Positions 15,657 to 24,465 of a stretch of DNA of 64,000 nucleotides are shown here, piece by piece. The translations under genes were made by a program, and so were the position numbers. The notes under the pieces were generated by a model. The model was not told the origin of the DNA, did not search any database, and saw only the letters and a list, made by a program, of their open reading frames with translations. Within the stretch, counting starts at the first letter, position 1; the number at the start of each line of letters is the position of its first letter. Source of the DNA: JBQLZO01 sp052168315. GTDB lineage: Bacteria; Planctomycetota; Phycisphaerae; Phycisphaerales; UBA1924. The stretch covers positions 124,001 through 188,000 of the forward strand of contig JBQLZO010000025.1 of the NCBI GenBank assembly GCA_052168315.1, in the 5' to 3' direction.

Positions 15657-17933
15657 TTACACGCCGGTGCCGAAGCTGCTCAGCAGGATGCCGAGGTCGT
15701 CGGAGTTGATCACCCCGTCGCCGTTGAAGTCCCACTGCGCGTCGAACACGGCCGGGTTCCCGAAGATGCTCAGCAGCCCGCTGAGATCGTCCGAGTCGAC
15801 TTTGCCATCCTTGTTGCCGTCGCCGGCGACCTTGAACGGGCACTCAAGGCAGGTCGAGCCCGGGCCGAGGAACACGCCGCCGGCGTTGTCGCACTCGAAG
15901 AAGAACGGGGTCTCGAAGCAGGCGCCGCCCGGGAGGCAGCAGGCACCGCTGCACTCTTCGACGGTCGGCGAGCAGACCGTGCCGACGCCGAGGAAGTACC
16001 CGCCCACGGCGACGCACTCGCAGAGCGAGAGTTCGGCGCAGCCATCGTTGAGGCAGCACGCGCCCGGCTCGTCGCTGATCGGCGGGCACTCGACGCCCGG
16101 GGTTCCGCAGAACACGAAGTCGCCGAGGTAGGTGCCGATGAACACGCACTCATCCTTCGGCAGGTTCACGCAGGTGCCATCGCAGAGGCAGCATCCGCCG
16201 AGCACCGGCCCGGCGCACGGGTTCGGATCGGCCGTGCAGTCGGTGCCGGGGAAGAACACGCCCATCGCGAACTCGCACTCGATGGCGATCAGATCGATGC
16301 AGGTGCCGTCGGGCAGGCAGCAGGCGCCGAACTCGTCGTCCGGGCAAGGGAAGTCCGGATCGCCGCACGCCACGCCATCGCCGAGATAGAGCCCGCCGAT
16401 CGCGAGGCACTCATCCTCGATCAGCTCGAGGCAGGATCCATCGGAGCGGCAGCACGCGCCGGTGGGGGTTCCGGTGTCGCAGTCGGGCAGCTCCAGGCAC
16501 ACTTCCTTCTTGCAGCAGGTGTTGAGCAGCTGGTCGTTGAGGCTGATCCAGAAGCAGAGTTCTGCCGGCGGCTCCTCGCCTGCGGGGAACTCGATCACGA
16601 CCTTGATCGGTCCGGTCGAGTCGCCATGCGCCAGCGGCGGGTTGAAGTAGATGTAGTTGTTGGCAGGAGACGGCGTGTCGATGACGATGCCGCCCGGGGT
16701 GAAGAAGTACAGGTGGTGCACTTCCTGCTCGGACAGATTCACGAGATCGAAGGTCCATGTGTACGCGCCCGGCTCGTCCGGGAGGCAGTCGATCGAAGAC
16801 TCGACGATCTGGAAGCAGTCGCAGTCCGGCGTGACGCAGATCTGCACGGAGCAGCAGTTGGAGCACAGCTCGAACGGATTCTGCTTGAGCGTGACCGTGA
16901 AGCAGATCTCCTGCCCGGACAGGGTGCCCAGGCCGCCGAGATCGACCACCGTCACCGTCACGGTCTCGGACGAACCATCGGGGAGGCTCACCGGCATGAT
17001 GTTCGGCATGAACAGCACTTCGGTCGGGTCCGGCGACTGCGGGGTGAACAGGAGGTAGCCCGCATCGGTCCCGGAGTTGTTGGTGATGGTGAAGGTGATG
17101 TCGACCATCCCGGGGTCATCGGGGTCGCAGAGGTACGAGACATCCTCAACCGTGGCGCACCCGGTTCCGCCGCCGCAGTCGTCCAAGATCGCGCTGATCG
17201 CGGTCTCGATGCCCACGCCGTTCGGCGCCTCGACATAGCTGCCGCCGGTGACATCCGCGTAGTTCTGCATCACCGCGATGAGGTTCGGATCCGCGAACGA
17301 GAGGACATTGATCGCGGAGATCAGGATGTTGTTGCCCAGCGCGTCGTTCGCGTAGGTATCGGCCGCGACATCGTCGATGCCGAGCGTGAACGCGTCATCG
17401 CACCCGCCGGGAACCGCGTCGGTGATGAGGATCACGATCTTCGTCGCCGTGGGGCGCCATGTGCCGGTGAAATCGACATCCTGGCAGCAGTTACTCGCGG
17501 CCGGGAGCGAGTTCACGGCCGCGTTGAGCGCCGCGTCCGAGGACTCGGGCGTCCCGCCGCCGCCGCTGGCGGTCAGCGCCGCGACCGCCGCGGCCATCGC
17601 GGCGTCGTTCCCCGACGCGAGCTGCACATCGATCTGCACGCAGTCGCTGTGCGTGATCAGCCCGAGCTGGTAGTCATCGTCGGATGCGCACTTGATCTGA
17701 TCGATGATGTTCGTGATCCCGGCCTGGATTCCGGCGATCGCGCCACCCATGCTCCCCGTGTCGTCGACGATGAACACAACATCCAGCGGGCCGCAGTCGT
17801 TGCAGGGTTCGCCGCCCTGCGCCACCGCGCTGCTGGAAAGCGCCAGCGCCGCCGCCGCTCCCGCCAACCATCCGCTCACCCGGCGCGCTACCCGCTTGGG
17901 GCGACACGCGCCGTTCTTCAGGGACTCAAACAT
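15657..17933 (-). CDS. Secreted VWA protein with Cys-rich GACC repeats and dockerin-like C terminus, 758 aa
   Basis: Exported surface protein. A signal peptide (about 1-39, cleavage after AVA) precedes a von Willebrand A domain (about 50-260) with a MIDAS-like DDTGSM. Then come beta-sandwich regions with paired cysteines, and from about 492 to 701 five tandem units of 39-45 residues, each starting GACC or GCCL and keeping about six cysteines. The end (702-758) has two Ca-binding loops, DGNKDGKVDSDDL and DFNGDGVINSDDL, as in type I dockerins and Planctomycetes surface proteins. Start ATG 17933 has AAGGA 9 nt upstream; ATG 17942 is the alternative. A small hairpin (17950-17965) lies just before the ribosome site. 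Probably adhesive or structural. Confidence 0.85.
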   Translation of the reverse strand: MFESLKNGACRPKRVARRVSGWLAGAAAALALSSSAVAQGGEPCNDCGPLDVVFIVDDTGSMGGAIAGIQAGITNIIDQIKCASDDDYQLGLITHSDCVQIDVQLASGNDAAMAAAVAALTASGGGGTPESSDAALNAAVNSLPAASNCCQDVDFTGTWRPTATKIVILITDAVPGGCDDAFTLGIDDVAADTYANDALGNNILISAINVLSFADPNLIAVMQNYADVTGGSYVEAPNGVGIETAISAILDDCGGGTGCATVEDVSYLCDPDDPGMVDITFTITNNSGTDAGYLLFTPQSPDPTEVLFMPNIMPVSLPDGSSETVTVTVVDLGGLGTLSGQEICFTVTLKQNPFELCSNCCSVQICVTPDCDCFQIVESSIDCLPDEPGAYTWTFDLVNLSEQEVHHLYFFTPGGIVIDTPSPANNYIYFNPPLAHGDSTGPIKVVIEFPAGEEPPAELCFWISLNDQLLNTCCKKEVCLELPDCDTGTPTGACCRSDGSCLELIEDECLAIGGLYLGDGVACGDPDFPCPDDEFGACCLPDGTCIDLIAIECEFAMGVFFPGTDCTADPNPCAGPVLGGCCLCDGTCVNLPKDECVFIGTYLGDFVFCGTPGVECPPISDEPGACCLNDGCAELSLCECVAVGGYFLGVGTVCSPTVEECSGACCLPGGACFETPFFFECDNAGGVFLGPGSTCLECPFKVAGDGNKDGKVDSDDLSGLLSIFGNPAVFDAQWDFNGDGVINSDDLGILLSSFGTGV

Positions 17934-19011
17934 GGGCTCCATCCTTTCAGGCCGCGATTGCGGCCTCCTTCTCCTCGCGAGCCATCCGCTCGCTCTTCTT
18001 ACGCGGAACACGCCGTGCCACCTTGGACAACAGCGCCCCCGACAGTCGATCCCGCCCCACGCTCCTCCGGCGATCCGACGCCGATCTCACTGCATTTCTG
18101 AGGAATCTCGCCCAATTTGTCGCGCACCCGTTGGCGTCCGTCGCCCGCACCTGAGGCGGAGCGCGCGCAGGGATCGCGCCAAGACCTCCCATTGGGGTCG
18201 AATCAGGGGTGGTCACCGGTCGCGAGTGCCCGGCTCCACGCCAAGCGTCATGGGCGGCGCGGAGACCCAGAGGAGCGTGCCGCCATTCGAGCGTGCCCAA
18301 CGCACACCGCTCACCGGCGCGAGGGGTTGACTCCGAACGGAGCGGCATCGCCCCCGGCGGATGCCAAGCACACAGGATGCCGCAGGAGTGAGCGCAATCC
18401 AAACGAAATCTTGTAGATGCACCCGCGCATCGCATCCGCCTGGTGCCGGACAGAGCCCTGCGCCCCGACTCCAAAAACCAGACCGCCCGCGGGCTCAACT
18501 CCCGCGGGCGGCAGTTCGCTGGGTTGCCACGCCCGTTCACGGGTCGCGGCCGGGGAATCTCTCCTCCTACTCGCCTGCACGCAGGCCGCGAGACGCGAAC
18601 GCCCCGAATCAATGCCCAGCGAAGCACGACCACGATCGCCCCGGACCGTGAGCGCACGACAACACGACACCATCGTCCTTCGCCGGAGTGGGCATCACCG
18701 GCGACCGACGCGGGTACGCGACCACACGAGCTCGGCATCTCGCCGCACCCGCACGGTCTCCATGCTTCTTCCCGTGAACTCGCCGAGCGCCCCCTGTGCA
18801 AGGGCGGGTCAAGCGATGCAGGAGAATACCCCTATGTCCCTGCGTCGCAAGTACCGAATACCCCGCCGCCCCACGGTCGGTCGAATTCTCACTTTCGTGA
18901 GTGCAGTTCACGCGATATTCGGACGCTCGGGCCGGTTTCCCGGACGATCCGCCCGGGTCCGGAAGATGGCTTCACGCCCATTGTTCGGGTGCCGAGCGCA
19001 CTCGGACCCGA
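17934..19011. other. 1.08 kb gene-free region
   Basis: Between the VWA gene and the lipoprotein gene, both on the minus strand, no open frame has convincing codon use or homology, and no tRNA, tmRNA, 6S, SRP or RNase P signature was recognised. It holds a 6-bp hairpin GGCCGC/GCGGCC (17950-17965) beside the VWA ribosome site, and a strong 11-bp hairpin followed by T5 (18473-18511) that could end a transcript from the right. An unrecognised structured RNA or long leader remains possible. Confidence 0.5.
18473..18511 (-). terminator. Candidate terminator in the gene-free region
   Basis: On the minus strand, a perfect 11-bp GC stem (18511-18501 with 18493-18483) around a 7-nt loop, then TCTGG and TTTTT. 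It is about 500 nt beyond the lipoprotein stop, so it would end either a long 3' tail or an unseen RNA. Confidence 0.55.
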
Positions 19012-19989
19012 TCATTGCTCAGGGATGATCACCAGCGTTGATGGCGGCGCGGATGGCGCATCACCACTCCCACCACGCCGGTCATCGAGCACTTCGAGTC
19101 GGGTGGTGGGAAACCGGCGCTGGAGCTCTCTGACACGAGGCGAGGCGACATCCAGCAGCGCATCCCAGTCCTCCCGCCCGAACACGCCGATCGCGACCAT
19201 GCTCGCGTGGCGTCCGTGGTAGTAGAACGCTTCCTCGCCGTTCTTTCGCAGTTCCCGGACCCAGTTCTCGGCCGCGCGCATCGCCTGCGGGCGATCGACC
19301 GACTCGAACACTCCCACCTGGAGCGTGAAAGCCGCCTTGATCCCGCGCCGCTCTTTGACGGTCGCGAGGTTCCACTCTTCGTTCGAACCGGACACCCCGG
19401 GAAGCACAGAGCCCGGCTCCGCGGGGCGCTGGCCCGGCGGCATCAGGAATGCGCGGGCGAACGGTCGGCGTCCATCGTCGGTCCGGAACTCTTTCACGAA
19501 CGCCAGATCACGCTGGGCTCCCGGATCGTCGGCTCGTTGGTACGAACCGAGCACCACCGCCCACCCCGATCGCTGCCGGCTGACCCGCACATCACGGCGT
19601 CCGAGCAGTTCGCTCAGGCGAAGTCGCTGGGCTTCCATATGCGCCTGGGCGTTCTCGCCCGCCGCCGTCGCCAAGAGGACGCCCCATCCTCCCACTCCCG
19701 AATCGGGAATCGCGCCGGCTCCTCCACCCGAGACCACCCCTTCAGGTGACCCCGAACTCTGACCCGATTCCCCATCCGGTGAGTCGGACTCGACGCCGGC
19801 GGGATCCCCGAACACCTCTTCGCTCTGGCGGGCCAACTCACCGGCCTCACGCTCGTCAAGCCCCCGATCGTCGCCCGCCGCGCACCCTCCGAGGGCGACC
19901 ATGGCTGCGACGATCCCACTCGCCCAGCCCGTTGCCAGCACCCGCTTCATCAGCGTGCGGGTTCGAGCCGATCGACCAAGTGTGCTCAT
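19012..19989 (-). CDS. Lipoprotein of unknown function with SPOR-like halves, 325 aa
   Basis: Lipoprotein signal with lipobox ALGGC (lipidated Cys at 36). After an acidic, Ser/Gly-rich linker (about 40-110) there are two similar alpha/beta segments: WGVLLATAAGEN...VVLGSYQR (about 115-165) and FTLQVGVFES...VAIGVFGRED (about 225-285). The pattern of a central strand, Ala/Glu-rich helix and a GxF/GxY strand end is like SPOR domains, which bind denuded peptidoglycan, but the match is only by eye. The ATG at 19989 has AGAGGA 7 nt upstream. It is not obviously linked to its neighbours. Confidence 0.7.
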   Translation of the reverse strand: MSTLGRSARTRTLMKRVLATGWASGIVAAMVALGGCAAGDDRGLDEREAGELARQSEEVFGDPAGVESDSPDGESGQSSGSPEGVVSGGGAGAIPDSGVGGWGVLLATAAGENAQAHMEAQRLRLSELLGRRDVRVSRQRSGWAVVLGSYQRADDPGAQRDLAFVKEFRTDDGRRPFARAFLMPPGQRPAEPGSVLPGVSGSNEEWNLATVKERRGIKAAFTLQVGVFESVDRPQAMRAAENWVRELRKNGEEAFYYHGRHASMVAIGVFGREDWDALLDVASPRVRELQRRFPTTRLEVLDDRRGGSGDAPSAPPSTLVIIPEQ

Positions 19990-20339
19990 GAGAGGTCCTC
20001 TCCCGATGGGCCGCGCCCGTGCAGGATGTCCGGGCGGGGAACCCAGCGGAGTCCCGCCGGCCACCCGCTTCCGGCGGCCCCTGGCGGAGGGCAGCGCCGC
20101 CCTCCGCTTGAATCAATCCGAAAACATGGGACAAAGTTGAAGCCCCCCCCGCCGCGCCGTCGATACAACCCTACGCCACGGAGCCGGTGAGAGCCGACGA
20201 AGTGGCGAGCAGGTCCGAGGTGGATCTCAAAACCAACCGTGCGGAGCCGGCACTGGCCCGGATCAGGGGAATCCAACCGCTGATTCGGCGTCATCGCATC
20301 GCCAGCCCCGAAACTCCAGACCCGATTGCAGGTGACGCG
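19990..20339. other. Divergent intergenic region with hairpins and possible sigma-28 promoter
   Basis: Gene-free region between the lipoprotein (minus) and FlgM-like (plus) genes. It holds two GC inverted repeats, CCGCCGG/CCGGCGG around 20056-20079 and GCGGAGGGC/GCCCTCCGC around 20085-20108, and a C8 run at 20143-20150. On the plus strand CAAAGTTG (20132-20139), 11 bp, GCCGCGCC (20151-20158) has the spacing and partial match of a sigma-28 promoter (TAAAGTTT-N11-GCCGATAA); this is weak and only suggestive. Confidence 0.35.
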
Positions 20340-20690
20340 ATGGCCAGCCTGAACAATGTCGGCGCGTCCGCGCTGAATGCCAATGCACGATCCATCGGTG
20401 AGCGGATCGTGACGCCATCGAAGCCCGCAGGCGCCCGCGCCATCGCGCCGCGCCTCGGAACCTCGGACTCCGGCTCCCCCACGGCTCGCACCGACCGAAC
20501 GGATTCCGTTCGGCTCTCGCCAGAAGCCCTGGCCGCGAACGCCGCCACCAGCGATGAAGGCATCGCCCCCGACCGGCTCGCACTGATTCAGGACATCCGA
20601 TCGCAACTCGCAGACGATGCGTATCTGAGCGATGAAAAGCTCGACATCGCGCTCGACCGACTCATCGATGATGCGCTCGGGCTCGCCTGA
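20340..20690 (+). CDS. flgM: FlgM-like anti-sigma-28 factor, 116 aa
   Basis: Short protein with a disordered Ser/Thr/Ala-rich N terminus and a C-terminal FlgM-type block: DSVRLSPEAL (about 55-64), APDRLALIQDIRSQLADDAY (about 76-95) and LDIALDRLIDDAL. In the family this helix pair binds and inhibits the flagellar sigma factor FliA until the hook is complete. Length fits FlgM (about 100 aa). The ATG at 20340 has AGGTGA 6 nt upstream; longer in-frame starts from 20187 look non-coding. No other flagellar gene is in the window. The call rests on motif resemblance in a poorly conserved family. Confidence 0.7.
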   Translation: MASLNNVGASALNANARSIGERIVTPSKPAGARAIAPRLGTSDSGSPTARTDRTDSVRLSPEALAANAATSDEGIAPDRLALIQDIRSQLADDAYLSDEKLDIALDRLIDDALGLA

Positions 20691-20759
20691 TCATCGCTTC
20701 TGCCAGCTGATCAAGACGACGATCGGTTGATGCCCGGCACAACGCGGTTCTCTCCTCTT

Positions 20760-20786
20760 CAGCCTCCCGCGACCCGCGGGAGGCTG
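20760..20786 (+). terminator. Hairpin between convergent flgM-like and kinase genes
   Basis: Perfect 12-bp stem CAGCCTCCCGCG/CGCGGGAGGCTG with loop ACC. It is followed on the plus strand by TTGCTT only, so the T-run is weak; it may serve both directions. Confidence 0.5.
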
Positions 20787-20843
20787 TTGCTTGCGCGCTG
20801 CGTCTGTGAGCCGCACGCACGAGCCGCACCGGCCGGGCTCCGT

Positions 20844-23825
20844 TCAGCCGGAGTCCCGCTCTCCGCTTTCCGGAGCGCGGCGGCGTTCCAGTTCCGCCTG
20901 CCACCGCTCGGCGGCGGCATCGTGCCCGTCACCGGGCTCCGCCTCGTGCCACGATTGGTAGAGCGTGATCGCGAGCGATACCGACCGCAGCGCATGCTCC
21001 GAGTCGGGCCCCATCGTCGCATCGAACACCTTGATGGCGTCGAGCACCTTCGGCTCGGCCTCGGCGAAGCGCTCCCGATCGCGGAGCGACGCGGCGTACG
21101 AGCGGAGCACGATCCCGGCGATCCAGTGCTGCTGGGCCGAGGCCCGGCGCGCGATCGACGCCGCCTCTCCCAGGATGGCGAACTCCTCCTCCGCGTTCCC
21201 GAGTTCGAGGTGCGTCGCCGAGAGGTTGTACATCGATCCGAGGGACATGTAGTGCTCATCTCCGAGCGTGCGCCGCGTCGACTCGGTGATCTCACGAAGG
21301 TACGGCATCGCCTCCTGACGCCGATCGGTGTCCGAGAGCAGGCGGGCAAGGTTGTTTTTGGCGAGGATCGTGCTCACATGATCGGGTCCGAGCAGACGCT
21401 CAGACCGCTCGATCGCTTCGCGGGAGATGGCCTCCGACTCGTCGTACTTCTGGTTCGCGAAGAGGATGTTCCCGAGATTGCGCAGCGACACGATTGTTTC
21501 CGGGTGGTCGTCGCCGTGGATCGTTCGGAACCCCGCGAGAGCCTCGCGCTCGAGCGCTTCCGACTCGTCGAGCCGCTGCAGCGCGCTGAGCACGCCGGCG
21601 AGATTCGACTTGGCCGTCAGGGTGTGCGGGTCATCGGGCCCGTGCAGCGCCTCGCGCAGCACGACCGATTCCCGGTGGTAGCGCTCGGCCTCCTCGTACC
21701 TCCCGTAGTCCTCCATCAGCACGCCCATGTTGTTCAGCGACACGAGCGTGTCGGGGTGACGATCGCCGAGCACGCGGCGGCGCGATTCCAGCGCCTCCTG
21801 GTAGACCGGCTCGGCCTCGGACAGACGGCCCTGCGCGCGGAGCAGCATGCCGTAGTGCGTCAGCGACAGCAGCGTCGCGGGATGATCCTCGCCGAGCACC
21901 CGGCGGCGGCCTTCGAGCGCTTCGAGCTCGAAACGCTCGGCCTCTTCCAGCCGTCCCAGGCGCTGCAGCAGCACCCCGTAGTGCCCGATCGAGCTGAGCG
22001 TCTCGGGGTGCTCATCGCCCAGATGCTCGCGCCGGAGCGCCAGGCTTCGCTCCTGCGGCCCGATCGCGAGTTCCAGCAGCCCGAGCTCACGCATGATCAC
22101 CGCGGCGCTCTGCAGCAGGAGCGCACGGACCAGCGGCTGGTCCGCGAATTGATCATCGATGGTCGAGATGGTGTCCTCGAACAGGTTCTCGCTCAGCACA
22201 CCCATCGCCACGCTCGTGAAGTTCACCCCCATCAGCGCCGATCGCACCGCCTCGCGGTCAGCATCCGCAACCGCACCCAGCAGATCGCGGCGCAGCCGGA
22301 TGCCCATCGTCTGCGGGTTGATCTTCTGGAGCTGCAGCGCCTGGAAGTCCGCGAGCTGCTGGAGCTCATCGGCCCGTCGCTGGGCCCGCGCCTCGGCCTC
22401 CACCGCTCGCTCGGCCTGCTCGCGCGCGGCTCGCGCGCTCGCCTCGGCCAGCTCGCGCTGCTCGGACTCGCCCTGTGCCGCCGCATCGGCACGCTTCTTC
22501 TCGTCGATCGCCCGGAGCATCCCCGCGGTGGTCCCGATCACGCCGAGCACCAGCAGCAGCGCGATCAGCCCGCCGGCCAACACGCCGGTGCGGTTGCGCT
22601 TGACGAACTTGCCCAGTCGATACCGGGCGCTGGGCGGACCCGCGGTGACGGGCTGGTCGGACAGGTGCCGATCGATGTCCGCGGCCAGCGCGTTGGCCGT
22701 TTCGTACCTGCGGCGCCGGTCCTTCTCCAGGCACTTCATCACGATCCAGTCGAGATCGCCACGGACCAGCGCGCCGATCCGGCGGATCTCCAAGGGGTCT
22801 CCGGGAGCCCCCGTCGTCCCCGAGGCGTGCTTCGAGAGCATCGAGAGCCGCGTGCTCGGACGCGCCGGCTCCACCTCGCGGATGATCCGCATCATCTCGG
22901 CGAAGCCCTTGGAGAGCAGCTCGTCGGGCGCGAACGGGGTCGTCCCGGTCAGCAATTCGTACAGCAGCACACCGAGCGAGTAGATGTCGCTCCGAGTGTC
23001 GACATCGAGCCCCGAGAGCTCGGCCTGCTCCGGGCTCATGTACGCCGGCGTGCCGATGATCTGCCGGTGCTCGGTAAAGAGCGTCCGCTGGGTCAGCTCG
23101 CTGTTCGTCGCCTTGGCGATGCCGAAGTCGATGACCTTGGGCACGGGCACGCCGTCGTGCATAGTCACGAGCACATTGCTCGGCTTGATGTCGCGGTGGA
23201 TGATCCCCTTCTGATGCGCGTGCTGGATCGCCTGGCACACCCGCACGAACAGCTCGAGCCGGGTCCGCGTGTCCACGCCGTGCTTCGTGCAGTACTCCAG
23301 CAGCGGGACGCCCCGCACCAGCTCCATCACAAAGTAGGGGCGTCCCGTCTCCGTCGAGCCGCCGTCCAGCACGCGGGCGATGTTGGGGTGGTCCATCATC
23401 GCCAGGGCCTGCCGCTCGGCCTCGAACCGTGCGACCACCTGCTTCGTGTCCATCCCCAGCTTGATCACCTTCAGCGCTACGCGCCGGCGGACCGGCTCGC
23501 GCTGCTCGGCCATCCACACGCTCCCGAACCCGCCCTCGCCGATCAACTCCAGCAGCTTGTACCGACCGATCAGGTCGCCCGACCGTTCGATGCCCGGGAC
23601 GCGCCCCACGGGGCGGTCCTGCAGTATCGTTGCGTTCTGATCGCCCGCCGGGCGGTCGGCGGTATTCAGGAATCCGCCCGCCGCGGCGTCCGCGTCCAGC
23701 AGGGCTCGCACCCTCGCCAGCATCGCCGGATCGTCGCGACAGGCGGACTCGAGAAACCGCGAACGCTCGGTGGGATCGGCGATCGCGCGGGCTTCGTGGA
23801 AGATCGTCTCGGCGTTCCGGTCCAT
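20844..23825 (-). CDS. Membrane Ser/Thr protein kinase with TPR repeats, 993 aa
   Basis: PknB-type (Hanks) kinase of the form expanded in planctomycetes. An N-terminal FHEARAIADP...ARVRALLDAD segment (about 9-46) leads to the kinase domain (about 89-370): glycine loop GEGGFGSV (96-103), Lys119, HRDIKPSN (210-217), DFG (233-235), and GTPAYMSPEQ in the activation segment. All catalytic residues are present. One membrane helix (about 415-437) follows, then a coiled coil and about ten TPR/TPR_10-type repeats with a recurring LG...HPETL pattern (about 570-940). The TPRs would therefore lie outside the membrane. It is 36 bp downstream of the FHA gene, in line with ECF sigma and pseudokinase genes. 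Confidence 0.93.
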   Translation of the reverse strand: MDRNAETIFHEARAIADPTERSRFLESACRDDPAMLARVRALLDADAAAGGFLNTADRPAGDQNATILQDRPVGRVPGIERSGDLIGRYKLLELIGEGGFGSVWMAEQREPVRRRVALKVIKLGMDTKQVVARFEAERQALAMMDHPNIARVLDGGSTETGRPYFVMELVRGVPLLEYCTKHGVDTRTRLELFVRVCQAIQHAHQKGIIHRDIKPSNVLVTMHDGVPVPKVIDFGIAKATNSELTQRTLFTEHRQIIGTPAYMSPEQAELSGLDVDTRSDIYSLGVLLYELLTGTTPFAPDELLSKGFAEMMRIIREVEPARPSTRLSMLSKHASGTTGAPGDPLEIRRIGALVRGDLDWIVMKCLEKDRRRRYETANALAADIDRHLSDQPVTAGPPSARYRLGKFVKRNRTGVLAGGLIALLLVLGVIGTTAGMLRAIDEKKRADAAAQGESEQRELAEASARAAREQAERAVEAEARAQRRADELQQLADFQALQLQKINPQTMGIRLRRDLLGAVADADREAVRSALMGVNFTSVAMGVLSENLFEDTISTIDDQFADQPLVRALLLQSAAVIMRELGLLELAIGPQERSLALRREHLGDEHPETLSSIGHYGVLLQRLGRLEEAERFELEALEGRRRVLGEDHPATLLSLTHYGMLLRAQGRLSEAEPVYQEALESRRRVLGDRHPDTLVSLNNMGVLMEDYGRYEEAERYHRESVVLREALHGPDDPHTLTAKSNLAGVLSALQRLDESEALEREALAGFRTIHGDDHPETIVSLRNLGNILFANQKYDESEAISREAIERSERLLGPDHVSTILAKNNLARLLSDTDRRQEAMPYLREITESTRRTLGDEHYMSLGSMYNLSATHLELGNAEEEFAILGEAASIARRASAQQHWIAGIVLRSYAASLRDRERFAEAEPKVLDAIKVFDATMGPDSEHALRSVSLAITLYQSWHEAEPGDGHDAAAERWQAELERRRAPESGERDSG

Positions 23826-23861
23826 CGCGTCTCTCCCGTCGCGCCCCGAAACGCGCGCGAC

Positions 23862-24230
23862 TCAGGTGATCGTCAGTTCCTCGCGGAGCTGGCGGCTCGC
23901 CACCTTCCGCACCATCAGCGCGTTCGTGCGGTCCTTGTTGCACGAGGTCGCGAACCGCAGCACGGTATCACCCATCGCCACCTCATCGCCCCCCCGAAGC
24001 ACGCGCTCGCCCTGGCACTCTTCGCCGTTGATGAGCACGCCGTTGAGCGCTCGCGCCGGCGAGAGGACATGTTCCTCGCCCTCGCACCGGATCAGGGCGT
24101 GCTTCCGGCTCACCTTCGGATCGCACAACTGGATGTCCCGGGCGGGATCGCGGCCGATCGAAAGCGTGCGGTGTCCGAGCACGAAATGCCGACCCGTGCT
24201 CGCTCCATTGATGATCGTCAGGCTTGCCAT
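23862..24230 (-). CDS. FHA-domain protein, 122 aa
   Basis: A single forkhead-associated domain, which binds phosphothreonine peptides: IGRDPARDI at about 25-33 (the Arg that contacts phosphate), SRKHA (about 43-47) and LNGVLING (about 62-69, the N-G turn). The C-terminal 20 residues are basic. A near-perfect Shine-Dalgarno (AAGGAGG) precedes the ATG, so it is probably made in excess of its neighbours. Lying directly upstream of the kinase gene, it probably reads the phosphorylation state of the kinase or of a shared target (inference). Confidence 0.92.
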   Translation of the reverse strand: MASLTIINGASTGRHFVLGHRTLSIGRDPARDIQLCDPKVSRKHALIRCEGEEHVLSPARALNGVLINGEECQGERVLRGGDEVAMGDTVLRFATSCNKDRTNALMVRKVASRQLREELTIT

Positions 24231-24465
24231 GGTGACCTCCTTGTGTCGTGGCTGGTCTGGGATTGATGTTCGGCTGATCGTTCGGATCCTGGAAGGAACC
24301 CGATCCGCTCCATCACCCCATGCGTCAAGACCGCGTCCGACACCCCACCCATGGCACAAAACTTCGAGAATGCGGGTGGCGCACCCGCCTGCGAGGCACC
24401 AGAGGTTGCCTCCGGTCGATGGGACACGCTCCTGCACCGCGCCCGATCGGCCGGACTAGGGGGAT

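Noticed and set aside
15615..18101. Open frame of 828 codons on the plus strand
   Set aside because: Antisense to the VWA/dockerin gene, with no recognisable motif and low-complexity Ala/Val/Arg/Glu content.
17947..18801. Possible 284-aa minus-strand gene in the gene-free region
   Set aside because: Random-looking Arg/Ser/Cys/Trp content, no ribosome site, and it crosses the terminator-like hairpin.
18836..19028. Short plus-strand frame beginning MSLRRKYRI
   Set aside because: No ribosome site, no known pattern, and it runs into the antisense of the lipoprotein gene.
20143..20150. C8 homopolymer as a phase-variation tract
   Set aside because: It lies in a non-coding spacer, about 190 bp from the nearest start codon; a regulatory effect is possible but nothing supports it.
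20727..24266. Open frame of 1179 codons on the plus strand
   Set aside because: It lies wholly antisense to the kinase-TPR and FHA genes; His/Arg/Gln-rich content is what the reverse frame of high-GC coding DNA gives.
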